Of a stretch of DNA of 63,704 nucleotides, positions 17,486 through 26,003 are shown piece by piece. The position numbers and the translations under genes are program-made. The stretch is from Ferruginibacter sp. (lineage in GTDB: Bacteria; Bacteroidota; Bacteroidia; Chitinophagales; Chitinophagaceae): positions 1 to 63,704 of the forward strand of contig JANYGZ010000060.1 in assembly GCA_025362235.1 (NCBI GenBank), read 5' to 3'. The notes beneath the pieces were generated by a model. It made no database searches. It was not told the origin of the DNA and saw nothing but the letters and a program-made list of their open reading frames with translations. Position 1 is the stretch's first letter. Each line of letters opens with the position of its first letter.

Positions 17486-18412
17486 TTATCTTTGTTTGTC
17501 TTTGCCACCATTGCTATTCTTTCCTCCATTGTTTTGTATTTGGCTAGGATGCTGTTCTGGCAAAGCCCATGAACCCCTTTTTCCGTTGTCATGTGGTATG
17601 TCTTTGTATTGCACCACTTGTTTTGGCTTTACTATTTCCTGTAACTGTTGCATCCTTACTACAGGTTTATATACTTTCATCTCTCTCCTTTCATTATCGA
17701 TAACAGGCTGGCTTATTTGCTGATGCTCCCGGATCGCTACCGGATTTATTTTTTGGCCGCTATATCTTTCCACCTCTTTATATTCAGGCCCTTTGTAAAA
17801 GGCTGCTTTATTTTTGGTATAATTAATACTGTTAATAATTGTAGTGTTGTTGTAAATATTTACATTTTGGTGTTCATCAATACAATGGTTCCTGAACTCT
17901 CTATCATTTAAAAATCCATGTCCTACAAATGCCCAATGTTCATAAGGAATATTAAAACCAGCTGAAACACCCAAACGCATGCCTGGGGCTAATGGTGCCC
18001 ATCCATAATACTCAGCACTGTTCCTCCAGCTTACCCATGCAGGCGCCCATTCATAACCGGGCAACCACATCCATCCGTAACCGGTTTCATAAAACCAGCG
18101 ACCATAGTGAAATGGCGCCCAGCCCCAATTATAATTGCTGTTCCAGCTCCAGCCTGTATTGGTATTCATCCAATATCCATTATCATAATATGGCCTGAAG
18201 TCGGCAATAGTGGGTGACCATACATATCCATAGCCAGGATAATCTATCCAGCGGCCATAAGGGCTTAACTCATCATAAAATGTTTGGTAGCTAACCGGTG
18301 CTGCGGGTTGCTCAACTGTGTAAGCCGGGCTACTCGAGTTTTGAGTGGTAGCGCAGGAATGTAATGATAAAACAACTATTACTATCATTACAAATTTTAT
18401 TATCTTTTTCAT
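17486..18412 (-). CDS. YXWGXW-repeat (DUF6600-type) lipoprotein
   Basis: Secreted lipoprotein. The frame is open from 18481, but the ATG at 18412 begins a proper lipoprotein signal (hydrophobic stretch, then LSLHSCATT), giving 308 residues. Seen: the region about residues 45-160 is packed with Y/W/G motifs (YGRWIDYPGYGYVW, WSWNSNYNWGWAPFHYGRWF, GYGWMWLPGYEWAPAWVSW), the hallmark of the YXWGXW family, followed by a charged, Gln/Lys-rich C-terminal tail. Proteins of this kind are assigned to the outer membrane or periplasm. Their role is not established. A regulon promoter lies 116 bases before the ATG, which argues for an envelope-response job. Confidence 0.82.
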   Translation of the reverse strand: MKKIIKFVMIVIVVLSLHSCATTQNSSSPAYTVEQPAAPVSYQTFYDELSPYGRWIDYPGYGYVWSPTIADFRPYYDNGYWMNTNTGWSWNSNYNWGWAPFHYGRWFYETGYGWMWLPGYEWAPAWVSWRNSAEYYGWAPLAPGMRLGVSAGFNIPYEHWAFVGHGFLNDREFRNHCIDEHQNVNIYNNTTIINSINYTKNKAAFYKGPEYKEVERYSGQKINPVAIREHQQISQPVIDNERREMKVYKPVVRMQQLQEIVKPKQVVQYKDIPHDNGKRGSWALPEQHPSQIQNNGGKNSNGGKDKQR

Positions 18413-18527
18413 TGTATATATCTTTTTTACTGATGTAAAATATAGTAGTTCTAAACTGCACCAGTAATTTTTTACAATCATTACGCAATAAATATCTTTT
18501 CTATTTCAATAATTTTTAATTGCTGTA

Positions 18528-18595
18528 TAAAGATAATTTGGAGTATTGCATTTAAAATCTGCAAGTCGCCAAAAAGGCAAATGCTGTCGGTGAAA
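18528..18595 (-). promoter_or_regulatory. Regulon promoter 3: phased operator plus -7 box
   Basis: Operator at 18564-18595: AGTCG (T at 18566), GGCA at 18576-18579, and GTCG with its T at 18587, 21 bases from the first. The minus-strand -7 box TATCTTTA is at 18528-18535, 31 bases from the first T. It would drive the YXWGXW lipoprotein gene. Confidence 0.65.
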
Positions 18596-18706
18596 ATTGG
18601 ATAATGCTAATCTATAAAATATTATTTTACGATAACCGGATATTGGCCTGTTTAAATTGTCTAGGTCATTAATTTTATTTATTATTTTTTTATTAACTAT
18701 TACATC

Positions 18707-19504
18707 TTATTTATCAGGATAGAAACGTATGTGCTCAAAAAGATAATTTTCATTTACCCTCAGTTTATCTATCAATTGTTTCAATTCACTTTCTTCCCAT
18801 TTTTTCTGAAACATTTCATCGTGAATCAGTACCACTATATGGTCTTTGGTAAAAGTATTCCCACTTTCCAACCGGGATTCAATCTCTTTAGAAATATCAT
18901 CAACAGATTGTACAGGTGTTCCATCTTTAGGATGATGCTGCCACTCCAAATCCCATCCATAAAGTTTATATCCATTTTTTGCACACAAGTCTGCAGCAGC
19001 AGAACCGCTTACGCCATCATCTTTCTTTCTGCCACCAATGCGCCACATATTTCTACCAGGAAGGCGTAAAATTTTAAAGCGAAGGTTTAGCAATTGTTCA
19101 TTTTTTTGAATATCGGCCAGTACATTTTGTGGATTGCTGTAAAAAAGGGCATACTTGTCGTTGGCGTGTGTAAGGCTGTGGTTGTAGGCTTCTACAAAAG
19201 GATTTTGCTCATACATTTTGTAGTATGTTCCCATTTGTTTACTTGCCTCGGCATGTTCACCCACCAGGAACACACTAATCTTTAACCGCTCTGCAAGAAT
19301 TACACTGTCTATATTTTCACTGCCATTTAAAGGGCCATCATCAAAAGTGAGGTAGATGTATTTTAACGAAGCTATTTTACCAGTTGGCATAGTTCGATTT
19401 GTAGCTTGCTCAACTATTTTTTTATAAAGCACGGTAAAAGAAGAAATAGTGGTTGCCAGTAGTATGGCAAAAATGGCCGGTTGACTCAATTTATTTTTTT
19501 GCAT
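18707..19504 (-). CDS. Polysaccharide deacetylase family protein
   Basis: NodB-homology (CE4-type) deacetylase, which would remove acetyl groups from an amino-sugar polymer such as peptidoglycan or an exported glycan. I use the ATG at 19504 (265 residues) because a membrane/signal segment (hydrophobic residues 10-25, ...ILLATTISSFTVLY) follows it; the 23 codons further upstream overlap the promoter. Seen: the first CE4 motif TFDDGP near residue 50 with both Asp residues, the second motif HSLTH (metal-binding His), and LRLPGRN as motif 3 (R-x-P instead of the more usual R-P-P-Y). An insert rich in His/Trp (WDLEWQHHP) follows. A regulon operator lies just upstream. Confidence 0.82.
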   Translation of the reverse strand: MQKNKLSQPAIFAILLATTISSFTVLYKKIVEQATNRTMPTGKIASLKYIYLTFDDGPLNGSENIDSVILAERLKISVFLVGEHAEASKQMGTYYKMYEQNPFVEAYNHSLTHANDKYALFYSNPQNVLADIQKNEQLLNLRFKILRLPGRNMWRIGGRKKDDGVSGSAAADLCAKNGYKLYGWDLEWQHHPKDGTPVQSVDDISKEIESRLESGNTFTKDHIVVLIHDEMFQKKWEESELKQLIDKLRVNENYLFEHIRFYPDK

Positions 19505-19515
19505 AATTGATATTT

Positions 19516-19582
19516 TAAAGTTAAAGCGATAATGAAAAGAAACATTCCGGAGTAGGCAAATGGGCAAAAGCAATCGTTTAAA
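19516..19582 (-). promoter_or_regulatory. Regulon promoter 4: phased operator plus -7 box
   Basis: Operator at 19551-19582: AGTAG (T at 19553), GGCA at 19563-19566, and ATCG with its T at 19574, 21 bases from the first. The minus-strand -7 box TAACTTTA is at 19516-19523, 30 bases from the first T. The box ends only 11 bases before the ATG at 19504, so the deacetylase message would be nearly leaderless. This is the weakest match of the five. Confidence 0.5.
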
Positions 19583-19593
19583 TAAGAAGACAT

Positions 19594-21768
19594 TTAAAAG
19601 GTAACATAAAACTGCGTGGCTTCGGTCAATGCTTCTTTACAAATAGATGTAACTGATAAAAAATTTTGCTGAAAAATTTCTTCTGTAAGGTTTTCATATT
19701 CCATCGTATCAAGGAAAGGTTGTAATTTTTCATTTAAACCCATTACGGATACAGTCGTTTTCATATTGTGTGCCAATTGCCGCAACTGGTGGATATCATT
19801 GTTTTGCCAGGCTTTTTCTATTGTAGCCAAATCTTCGGGTATGACTTCTATAAATTGTTCTGTTACTGTTTTTTCGTATTCCGTATTTCCTCCGCTAATT
19901 TCTCTCATGTATGTCAAATCAATAACCGAATAGGTGCCGTTGTTTAATTTTACGGCAGCTTTTGGTGACAATAAAACCGGCTGATTATTTTGTGTGAACC
20001 GGGTGATTAAATGATGCAGCTGCTCTTCGCGAATTGGCTTTGAAATATATTCAGTCATTCCGAGACTGATACACTTTTCCCTTTCACCGGCAAAAGCATG
20101 GGCAGTCATTGCAATGATTGGAATTTCTACTTTTAATTTTTTCCTTATTTCACTGGCAGCAGTATAGCCATCCATTACTGGCATCTGAATGTCCATGAGT
20201 ATGAGACTGTATTTATTTTTCTTTAAAATTTCAATAGCTTCATAACCATTATTCACCAAATCATATTCAAGTTTCCACTCAGTAAAAAGATGTTTAATTA
20301 GGCTTTGATTTATCTCATTGTCTTCGGCTACAAGAACTTTTACATGCTTAAAATCAGGTAGAGTCATTACGGGATTTTTTGGCAAAGAACTATTGCTAAA
20401 ATTGTCAATTGATATGGTATATGGAATGGTTAATTTAAAAATGGTTCCTTTACCTGGCTCACTCATTACATTTATAGTTCCCCGTTGCAATAGTACAAGC
20501 TCATTTACTATGGATAAGCCAAGCCCGCTTCCGCCAAACTTGCGGGTAACAGCATCATCAGCCTGTTGAAACCGTTCAAAAATGTGGCTTAATTTTTCCT
20601 TCTCAATGCCAATGCCTGTATCACTAACTGTAATACCTGTAATAATTGTATCTCCTTGTTTCCCTTCATTAGTTATCTTTATTTTTATATTTCCTTTTGA
20701 TGTAAATTTTAATGAATTGCCAATCAGATTTACCAAAATTTGTGTAAGCCTTATAGCATCCCCATCCAAAGTATCAGGCAAAGTATCTTCTACTTCTGTA
20801 GTAAGCCTTACTTCTTTTTCAGTTGCTTTTGTTTTAAACATTGTTTCAACCGAATGAAGTAAACCGCGGATACTAAATGGTGCAGATTCAATCCGCATCA
20901 TGCCTGCTTCAATTTTTGATAAATCAAGAATATCGTTAATAATGGTTAATAATGTTTCACCTGATTTCTGAATGGTTTGTACATATCCTTTTGATTCATT
21001 ATCGAGGCTTTTTCTTTGAAGCAGGTTAGTAAAACCAACGATCGCATTCATTGGTGTCCGTATTTCATGGCTCATATTAGCCATAAAGTTTTCTTTTACC
21101 TGCGCTGCTTCTTTTACTCTTTTTTCTGACTGGATTAGTTGTTGGATTATATTGATTATATACCAAAATAAAGCTGCTCCAAAAATAAGAACGAGTATAA
21201 TTAGAATAGTATTAAAACGCAGTGCCTTTTTACCACTGTCAATGTTGGAAGCTGTAAGCCTGGCAATAACCGAATGTCTGCTGTTTTCAATATTTTGAGC
21301 AATGAGATAGATAGAATCCATTAGTCGTTTGCCTCTTAATGTACCAATTAATCGTTCAGCAGATCCTTTGCTCCTCATAGACAGGGAATCTAACAATGCC
21401 TTACTAAATTTAATTTTGCTTTTTACAACGGCGTCTATTTCATCAATCTCTTGTACCGTAATAGAATCATCTGATATTTGTTGCAGGTGGTCAAGGTCAG
21501 TTTGTAATTTAGCCATTTTAACATTCATCCCTTTCACATATTCAGAGTCGCCTGTAGAGATAACATTGCTGATATTACTTTCAATTCTTGCAACATCTTT
21601 TTCTAACTCTTTCATTTCAGAGTTAATTTTGTACTCATCTAAATATTTCTGGTTGCCATCAATTAGTGCAGTAATATTTTTAGAAGAATTATACTGTATA
21701 TAGAGCAATGCAAATGTGCCGGCTATAGAAGCTGCCAGTATATAAAAGATGATTTTTTTACCCGTCAT
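19594..21768 (-). CDS. Hybrid sensor histidine kinase with receiver and Hpt domains
   Basis: 724-residue membrane kinase. Domains in order: membrane helix (about 7-23); helical periplasmic sensor of CHASE3-like build (about 30-185); second membrane helix (186-205); HisKA with His234 in MSHEIRTP; HATPase with N-box NLIGNSLKFT (about 347-356), DTGIGI and GGSGLGLSIV; receiver with Asp526 in ILMDIQMP; and a C-terminal Hpt with His667 in LRQLAHNMKTT. So it holds a full internal phosphorelay (H234, D526, H667) that must pass phosphate to a separate regulator. It starts 32 bases after the 67-residue membrane protein and shares its promoter. The LytTR regulator two genes upstream is the obvious partner. 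Confidence 0.9.
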   Translation of the reverse strand: MTGKKIIFYILAASIAGTFALLYIQYNSSKNITALIDGNQKYLDEYKINSEMKELEKDVARIESNISNVISTGDSEYVKGMNVKMAKLQTDLDHLQQISDDSITVQEIDEIDAVVKSKIKFSKALLDSLSMRSKGSAERLIGTLRGKRLMDSIYLIAQNIENSRHSVIARLTASNIDSGKKALRFNTILIILVLIFGAALFWYIINIIQQLIQSEKRVKEAAQVKENFMANMSHEIRTPMNAIVGFTNLLQRKSLDNESKGYVQTIQKSGETLLTIINDILDLSKIEAGMMRIESAPFSIRGLLHSVETMFKTKATEKEVRLTTEVEDTLPDTLDGDAIRLTQILVNLIGNSLKFTSKGNIKIKITNEGKQGDTIITGITVSDTGIGIEKEKLSHIFERFQQADDAVTRKFGGSGLGLSIVNELVLLQRGTINVMSEPGKGTIFKLTIPYTISIDNFSNSSLPKNPVMTLPDFKHVKVLVAEDNEINQSLIKHLFTEWKLEYDLVNNGYEAIEILKKNKYSLILMDIQMPVMDGYTAASEIRKKLKVEIPIIAMTAHAFAGEREKCISLGMTEYISKPIREEQLHHLITRFTQNNQPVLLSPKAAVKLNNGTYSVIDLTYMREISGGNTEYEKTVTEQFIEVIPEDLATIEKAWQNNDIHQLRQLAHNMKTTVSVMGLNEKLQPFLDTMEYENLTEEIFQQNFLSVTSICKEALTEATQFYVTF

Positions 21769-21800
21769 TATTACAATATTAAGCCTAATATAAACAAAAG

Positions 21801-22004
21801 CTACCTATTGCGCCTGCCAGAAGGAATTTTTAAATAAGTATTGAGAAAGTACACTAGTAGCATGATGCACAAAACAATACCTGTAAGCATTGAAATAATA
21901 GTGAAACCGTCCAGTCCTTTATCAATAGATTTTAGGAGTAAAAATAATAGTGCTACCAGAAGCAATGCATCCGAAAAAAATAACAGTGTGTAGATTATTT
22001 TCAT
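21801..22004 (-). CDS. Small two-helix membrane protein
   Basis: 67 residues with two membrane helices (about 4-25 and 37-57), a short polar turn (KSIDKGLDGF) between them, and a basic C-terminus (SGRRNR) that should be cytoplasmic. Family not recognised. It is the first gene of a unit with the hybrid kinase 32 bases downstream and could modulate that kinase, as small membrane proteins often do; this is inference. Its message begins at a regulon promoter and has a 110-base leader with a strong hairpin just before the ATG. Confidence 0.65.
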   Translation of the reverse strand: MKIIYTLLFFSDALLLVALLFLLLKSIDKGLDGFTIISMLTGIVLCIMLLVYFLNTYLKIPSGRRNR

Positions 22005-22022
22005 TTTTTAAATTTTAAGAGA

Positions 22023-22044
22023 GGCTCCGGTAGAAACCGGAGCC
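22023..22044 (-). other. Perfect hairpin in the leader of the small membrane protein
   Basis: A 9-bp perfect stem (GGCTCCGGT with ACCGGAGCC) and a 4-base loop, 19 bases before the ATG at 22004. It lies inside the predicted transcript. There is no long T-run on the minus strand, so a terminator is less likely than an RNA element that affects translation or stability. Confidence 0.5.
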
Positions 22045-22113
22045 GTTTTACCAAAACTAACTATTTATGAAAAAATTTATGAAGAACCGTTTGTTATAAT
22101 TTTATTTACAAAA

Positions 22114-22181
22114 CAAAGCTACGTTTCATACAAAGGGTTACATAACCACAATCGCCAAACAGGCATTTGTAGTCGTTGAAA
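22114..22181 (-). promoter_or_regulatory. Regulon promoter 5: phased operator plus -7 box
   Basis: Operator at 22150-22181: AATCG (T at 22152), GGCA at 22162-22165, and GTCG with its T at 22173, 21 bases from the first. The minus-strand -7 box TAGCTTTG is at 22114-22121, 31 bases from the first T, a perfect TAnnTTTG. It would drive the small membrane protein and hybrid kinase. The operator begins 39 bases after the stop of the LytTR regulator gene. Confidence 0.7.
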
Positions 22182-22219
22182 CGGCGAAAGTTAAATGGCG
22201 TCATTACCGGGAGAAGGAA

Positions 22220-22915
22220 CTAAAGTATATTCATTCTTTTATTTAATGCAGCCCGATAAGCATCGGCTACAGGAACAGGTTTGCCGTCTATAACCAATGT
22301 GCCATCCTGTATCGTATCAATCTTTGTTATTGCAACAATAAAAGAGCGGTGAACCTTTATAAATTTTGAGGCTGGTAATCTTTCTTCCACTGCTTTTAAG
22401 GTAGTATGTATGGCAAAGAATTTTTGAGGAGTATATAGTTTTACATAATCACCCATTGCTTCTGCAAACAAAATATCATCAAGCTTTAACCGCCTTACAA
22501 TATTTGAATCCCTAATAAAGATGAATTCATTAATATCCATTTTCACTTCTTCTGTATTGCTCTGTACTATTTCCCGGGCTTTATCAATAGCCAGTATAAA
22601 CCGGGCGGGTATTACAGGTTTTACAATATAATCTGCTACGTTTAACTCAAATGCCTCGGCAGCATATTCTTTTTTTGAAGTGGTGAAAATAATAATCGGT
22701 TTTTTGCTCCCCAGGTTTTTGGTAAGCTCCAAACCTGTCATGCCCGGCATTTCAATATCAAGTAAAATGAGGTCAACTTGTTGCTCGCGCAAAAGGTTAT
22801 GGGCATCCATGGCGTTGGCACACTCGCCAATCAGTTCAAGGTCTTTTATCTGGCTGGCCAGCTGCTTCATGGTAGTTCTGGCAATTTTATTATCATCAAC
22901 TATAAGAATATTCAT
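22220..22915 (-). CDS. LytTR-family response regulator
   Basis: 231-residue two-component regulator. Receiver domain at residues 1-120 with D7-D8, phospho-acceptor Asp53 in LILLDIEMP, Thr79 and Lys99. LytTR DNA-binding domain at about 128-231 (FIFIRDSNIVRRLKLDDILF, then KFIKVHRSFIVAI). Known: LytTR domains bind direct repeats whose half-sites are about 21 bp apart, on one face of the helix. Five sites with exactly this geometry lie within 7 kb, all in front of genes in the same orientation, so I infer that this protein controls them. Its own upstream region lacks the site. The partner kinase may be the nearby hybrid kinase, whose Hpt domain needs an external receiver. Confidence 0.88.
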   Translation of the reverse strand: MNILIVDDNKIARTTMKQLASQIKDLELIGECANAMDAHNLLREQQVDLILLDIEMPGMTGLELTKNLGSKKPIIIFTTSKKEYAAEAFELNVADYIVKPVIPARFILAIDKAREIVQSNTEEVKMDINEFIFIRDSNIVRRLKLDDILFAEAMGDYVKLYTPQKFFAIHTTLKAVEERLPASKFIKVHRSFIVAITKIDTIQDGTLVIDGKPVPVADAYRAALNKRMNIL

Positions 22916-23156
22916 ATCATTTAGGGATTTGAGTAGTGGTTATGGCGAAGATAAAATATTTGCAGAACTTGTCTGCTTATTTGTAAAATAGCTTGACACG
23001 CATTTTTAGAAATAACCCTTTTTCATTTTAGTTACTTGGCTAAACTATGCCATTCGTATACAATGCCATATTAGTCCGAATCCAGAAACCATCAAATCTT
23101 CAAAAGAATATAAAATAGCATAGTTTATTTAATTGCAAAAAATATCATATAAAGCA

Positions 23157-23650
23157 TTAAATAGTACAACATAGCCTTTCATCCAGTTCAAATATTTCTC
23201 TAAAAGCAGTTTGAATTTTTGCTATCTCATCGTCTGTTAGTTTAATGAAATGTTCACGCTTCCTCTTTGGAAATATACCTTTGTTCTGATGGAGGATCGT
23301 TATCATAAGATTAATGTCCTTATCAGGATATCTGCAATATGCTGTAATGTCTTTTTAACTTCATCATACCGTTATATAAAAATCAGTTCATTTGGCATAT
23401 CTGTTTTAATGGTTGCATGAATCGTTTCAGCAAGATAAATGCAATTTTCTGAAACACTGCTTTTAAAAAATCAAGGTTCAGGCCATCATATTTTAATGAA
23501 AATTCCAGGTGCAATAAAGGGCTGTCATCAGCAGGGGCGTATTCCTGTTATATAGTACCTTTAGAAGTAAGTTCTATAGAGTTGTTACTTCCGATATAGA
23601 AATTATGTGTTAACGAATGGCTGTCTAAATGGTAATATTCCTTGAGCTAA
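23157..23650 (-). pseudogene. Internally deleted Fic-family gene remnant
   Basis: Minus-strand pieces in changing frames: KGTI-stop-QEYAPADDSPLLHLEFSLKYDGLNLDF, then AETIHATIKTDMPNELIFI-stop-RYDEVKKTLQHIAD, then PDKDINLMITILHQNKG and FPKRKREHFIKLTDDEIAKI, ending at TAA 23157-23159. The first piece resembles the N-terminal region and the later pieces the C-terminal region of the roughly 500-residue Fic proteins (H-L-E-F-A-L-K-x-E-G-x-N-L..., and D-M-P-D-R-x-x-D-L-x-I-R-x-x-x-Q-N-x-G-x-L-S-x-R-K-R). The catalytic HPFxxGNGR segment is gone. At least two stops and two frameshifts make it dead. The family call is from memory of these patterns. Confidence 0.45.
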
Positions 23651-23755
23651 AGTAAAATGATTATAAAGACTGTCAAATAATTAATTGCTATATAGTCTAC
23701 AGTAAAACTAATAGATGGGGTCATGTTGAAACTAACTGGGTCTTTTATAATCCGG

Positions 23756-25510
23756 TTATTTTAATATTTTATCAAGTTCTTCCATCATGGCAGGGCGGCG
23801 TGGCTTAACGGAAAATTGGAATCTTAATTTTTGTGCAAGCGCTGTTATTTTTTCTTTACTATCTGGAATGTCTTTCATTATCATCTTCATTTTACTCACC
23901 ATATCGGCATAAGTACTTCGTCCGGTTGATTCCACTCCATATTTTTCCAGGCTGGGCAAGTAAATCTTTAATAACTCACCAGAGTAAATTTTTACCAGGT
24001 GATTATGATAGGCCAATGTTGTATTAAGATTATTATCCTGTTGCACCAATGCCAGCAATCTATCCCAATATTTTTCCTGAATGTAAATAGGAGCAAGGCG
24101 CTCTAATAAAGGTGGATGGGCAGGATGATGCCATGCTTTATGTTTATTATTACTCCAGTTGTAGGTAATTTTTTGGATTGTTTCTGCAATGTAATTTTCG
24201 ATAATTATTTTCCATTCTGCTGTAGGATATGTTTTCTTAAACTGATTGTAATAATCAGGGGAGAACCCATGATCGAAAGCAAAATATCTGGTGTAGTGCC
24301 TGATAGTTACAATGTCTTTTTCCAGTACGGCAATACGCAGCAATTCTTTTTGCCATTGTGTTACTGTACCAGGGTGGCTTTTAGCTTCCGCAACTTTGAT
24401 GCCCCCCGTTATTAATTTTTTTGCCTTGTTAAAGTCTTTTTTATCAATTGCTTTGTTTACTTCATTTTGCCTCACTTCTACAATATCAATATACTGTTGG
24501 ATAAGATTGTCGGCTTCATCAGCCTTACCTGTTAATTGTAAAAATTCAATCTTACTTATTTGTAAAAATTCTTTTCTATACCCTTCATATTCCCCGGTAA
24601 GTTTTGACGACTGTGTGTCAATAAATCGTAAAAAGACATCTCCTGCATTTAATTCAACAGCCAGTGCTTGAAAAATGGGAAACAACTGGTATCCAAAATC
24701 ACCGTAATCAAAATATACCGTATTGACAAGCTCTGTTGCAAGAAAACCAAACAATTGTTCTTTGATGGCAATTGCTGCTGCATTTGCAGCAGCAATGTTT
24801 TCAAGGATGCCAATTGACCCTTCTATACTATCGCCGATGTTCCCGTTAGAATCATCGCTATCTATTATCGCAAGCATCATTGGTTTTAAAACAGCTTTTG
24901 CTAAAGCAAATGCATCCCTGAAATTATTTTTAGCAATAGAGGCGTCCCCTGTTTTTAAAAGGGCATCTACTTCTTTAGACAAACCAAAAGAAGCCCGGTA
25001 ATCAATGTAACCACCCCGGGAATATTTTTTTACTATCCTTTCAACCAAATCGGAATATTTTTTTTCTACATCGATCCTGCTGTCTTTACCGGCAAAGTAT
25101 AATTCAAACTCTGTTTTAAAATTTTTGTTTTTCGCTCCGTATTGGCTGATAAAACCTTGGTATTCTTTTAAGCTAATGGTTTGCAATAAACTTTCAAATA
25201 CATCTTTTTTTGAAGCACCCTTCGGTTTATTTTTTTGCTTTTTTAATATTTCCACCAATGCAAAAAGTACCGCCACTGTATGTTTACAAATCCCTTCATC
25301 ATAAGGGCAATCGCAGCTATAACCCGTTATTTCTTTATTGCCTTTAAGGATAACTTCCACCGAATATAAGTCAGAGCCTGTTACTTCGGCACGCCAGGTA
25401 TTATCTTCAGTTTCTTCTATATTTTCAACATTCCCATTTTGAAAATACAGCCTTGCTCTTTGCAGTATAACCGCATTAATTTGTGTTTCAAAATTTAGTA
25501 AACTAAGCAT
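23756..25510 (-). CDS. SWIM zinc-finger family protein
   Basis: 584 residues. Seen: a SWIM zinc motif near the N-terminus, C66-x-C68-x6-C75-x-H77 (YSCDCPYDEGICKH), in its usual beta-strand setting; the rest is an all-helical, repeat-like body (about residues 90-580) similar to TPR-type solenoids (pairs of helices such as FRDAFALAKAVLKPMMLAII, KAKKLITGGIKVAEAKSHPG). Known: SWIM domains bind nucleic acids or proteins and occur beside SNF2 helicases, but no helicase is next to it here. It is probably cytoplasmic. The gene is alone, with a Fic remnant downstream. Confidence 0.82.
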   Translation of the reverse strand: MLSLLNFETQINAVILQRARLYFQNGNVENIEETEDNTWRAEVTGSDLYSVEVILKGNKEITGYSCDCPYDEGICKHTVAVLFALVEILKKQKNKPKGASKKDVFESLLQTISLKEYQGFISQYGAKNKNFKTEFELYFAGKDSRIDVEKKYSDLVERIVKKYSRGGYIDYRASFGLSKEVDALLKTGDASIAKNNFRDAFALAKAVLKPMMLAIIDSDDSNGNIGDSIEGSIGILENIAAANAAAIAIKEQLFGFLATELVNTVYFDYGDFGYQLFPIFQALAVELNAGDVFLRFIDTQSSKLTGEYEGYRKEFLQISKIEFLQLTGKADEADNLIQQYIDIVEVRQNEVNKAIDKKDFNKAKKLITGGIKVAEAKSHPGTVTQWQKELLRIAVLEKDIVTIRHYTRYFAFDHGFSPDYYNQFKKTYPTAEWKIIIENYIAETIQKITYNWSNNKHKAWHHPAHPPLLERLAPIYIQEKYWDRLLALVQQDNNLNTTLAYHNHLVKIYSGELLKIYLPSLEKYGVESTGRSTYADMVSKMKMIMKDIPDSKEKITALAQKLRFQFSVKPRRPAMMEELDKILK

Positions 25511-25708
25511 AGTTGTTTTTAAATATTTTATTGACGAATATACTTTATATTATTGCTACTTTAAAACGTATATTATTATATACCCCAATCAGGCAGTGTA
25601 ATGGAAGAGGTGATTTGTTTTTATACCTCATTCATGAAAAGAGTTTGTTTCCTGAATAAAATCAGTTAGATATTCCAGTATATCTGATATGGTAATGACC
25701 ATAACTTT

Positions 25709-25751
25709 GGTTGGCTGGCAACGAGGCTTACCAACCGCTTTAGGTTGGCAA
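25709..25751. repeat. Overlapping alternative hairpins
   Basis: GGTTGG (25709-25714) can pair with CCAACC (25731-25736), or that same CCAACC can pair with GGTTGG at 25743-25748 around a 6-base loop (GCTTTA), extended to nine base pairs with one mismatch (TTACCAACC with GGTTGGCAA). The two hairpins exclude each other. The sequence lies just before the hydrolase tail at 25818 and resembles a dispersed palindromic repeat. Confidence 0.4.
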
Positions 25752-25817
25752 TTAAAAAGTTGTAAAATTGAATTGGGAAGAAGACTGAACAGGACAAACC
25801 GGGTTTATTTCTGTTTT

Positions 25818-25928
25818 ATGCAATTTATCAATCATCACTTAGAAATTATTCACAATGCAGGGCATTCTATAATAAGGGAAAACCCTGAACTTTTTTTAAA
25901 AAATATACGGCAGTTTTTAAATGAATAA
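25818..25928 (+). pseudogene. C-terminal tail of an alpha/beta hydrolase
   Basis: The frame from ATG 25818 encodes 36 residues that include H-N-A-G-H-S-I-I-R-E-N-P-E-L-F, the standard C-terminal end of alpha/beta hydrolases, where the His of AGHS is the catalytic base. Nothing upstream in any frame supplies the nucleophile or oxyanion regions, so about 85 percent of the gene is lost. A second scrap of coding-looking sequence follows (from 25921, MNKIFYTALLSF, then AVAFTGSILTDF in another frame), a signal-peptide-like start broken by a frameshift. Confidence 0.6.
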
Positions 25929-26003
25929 AATATTTTACACTGCATTGCTATCTTTTGGCTGTTGCCTTTACCGGCAGCATACTTACCGACTTTCAGCAGG
26001 CTG

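Noticed and set aside
17386..17592. 68-residue minus-strand frame after the YXWGXW gene
   Set aside because: It overlaps the end of that gene in another frame and has no family or start signal.
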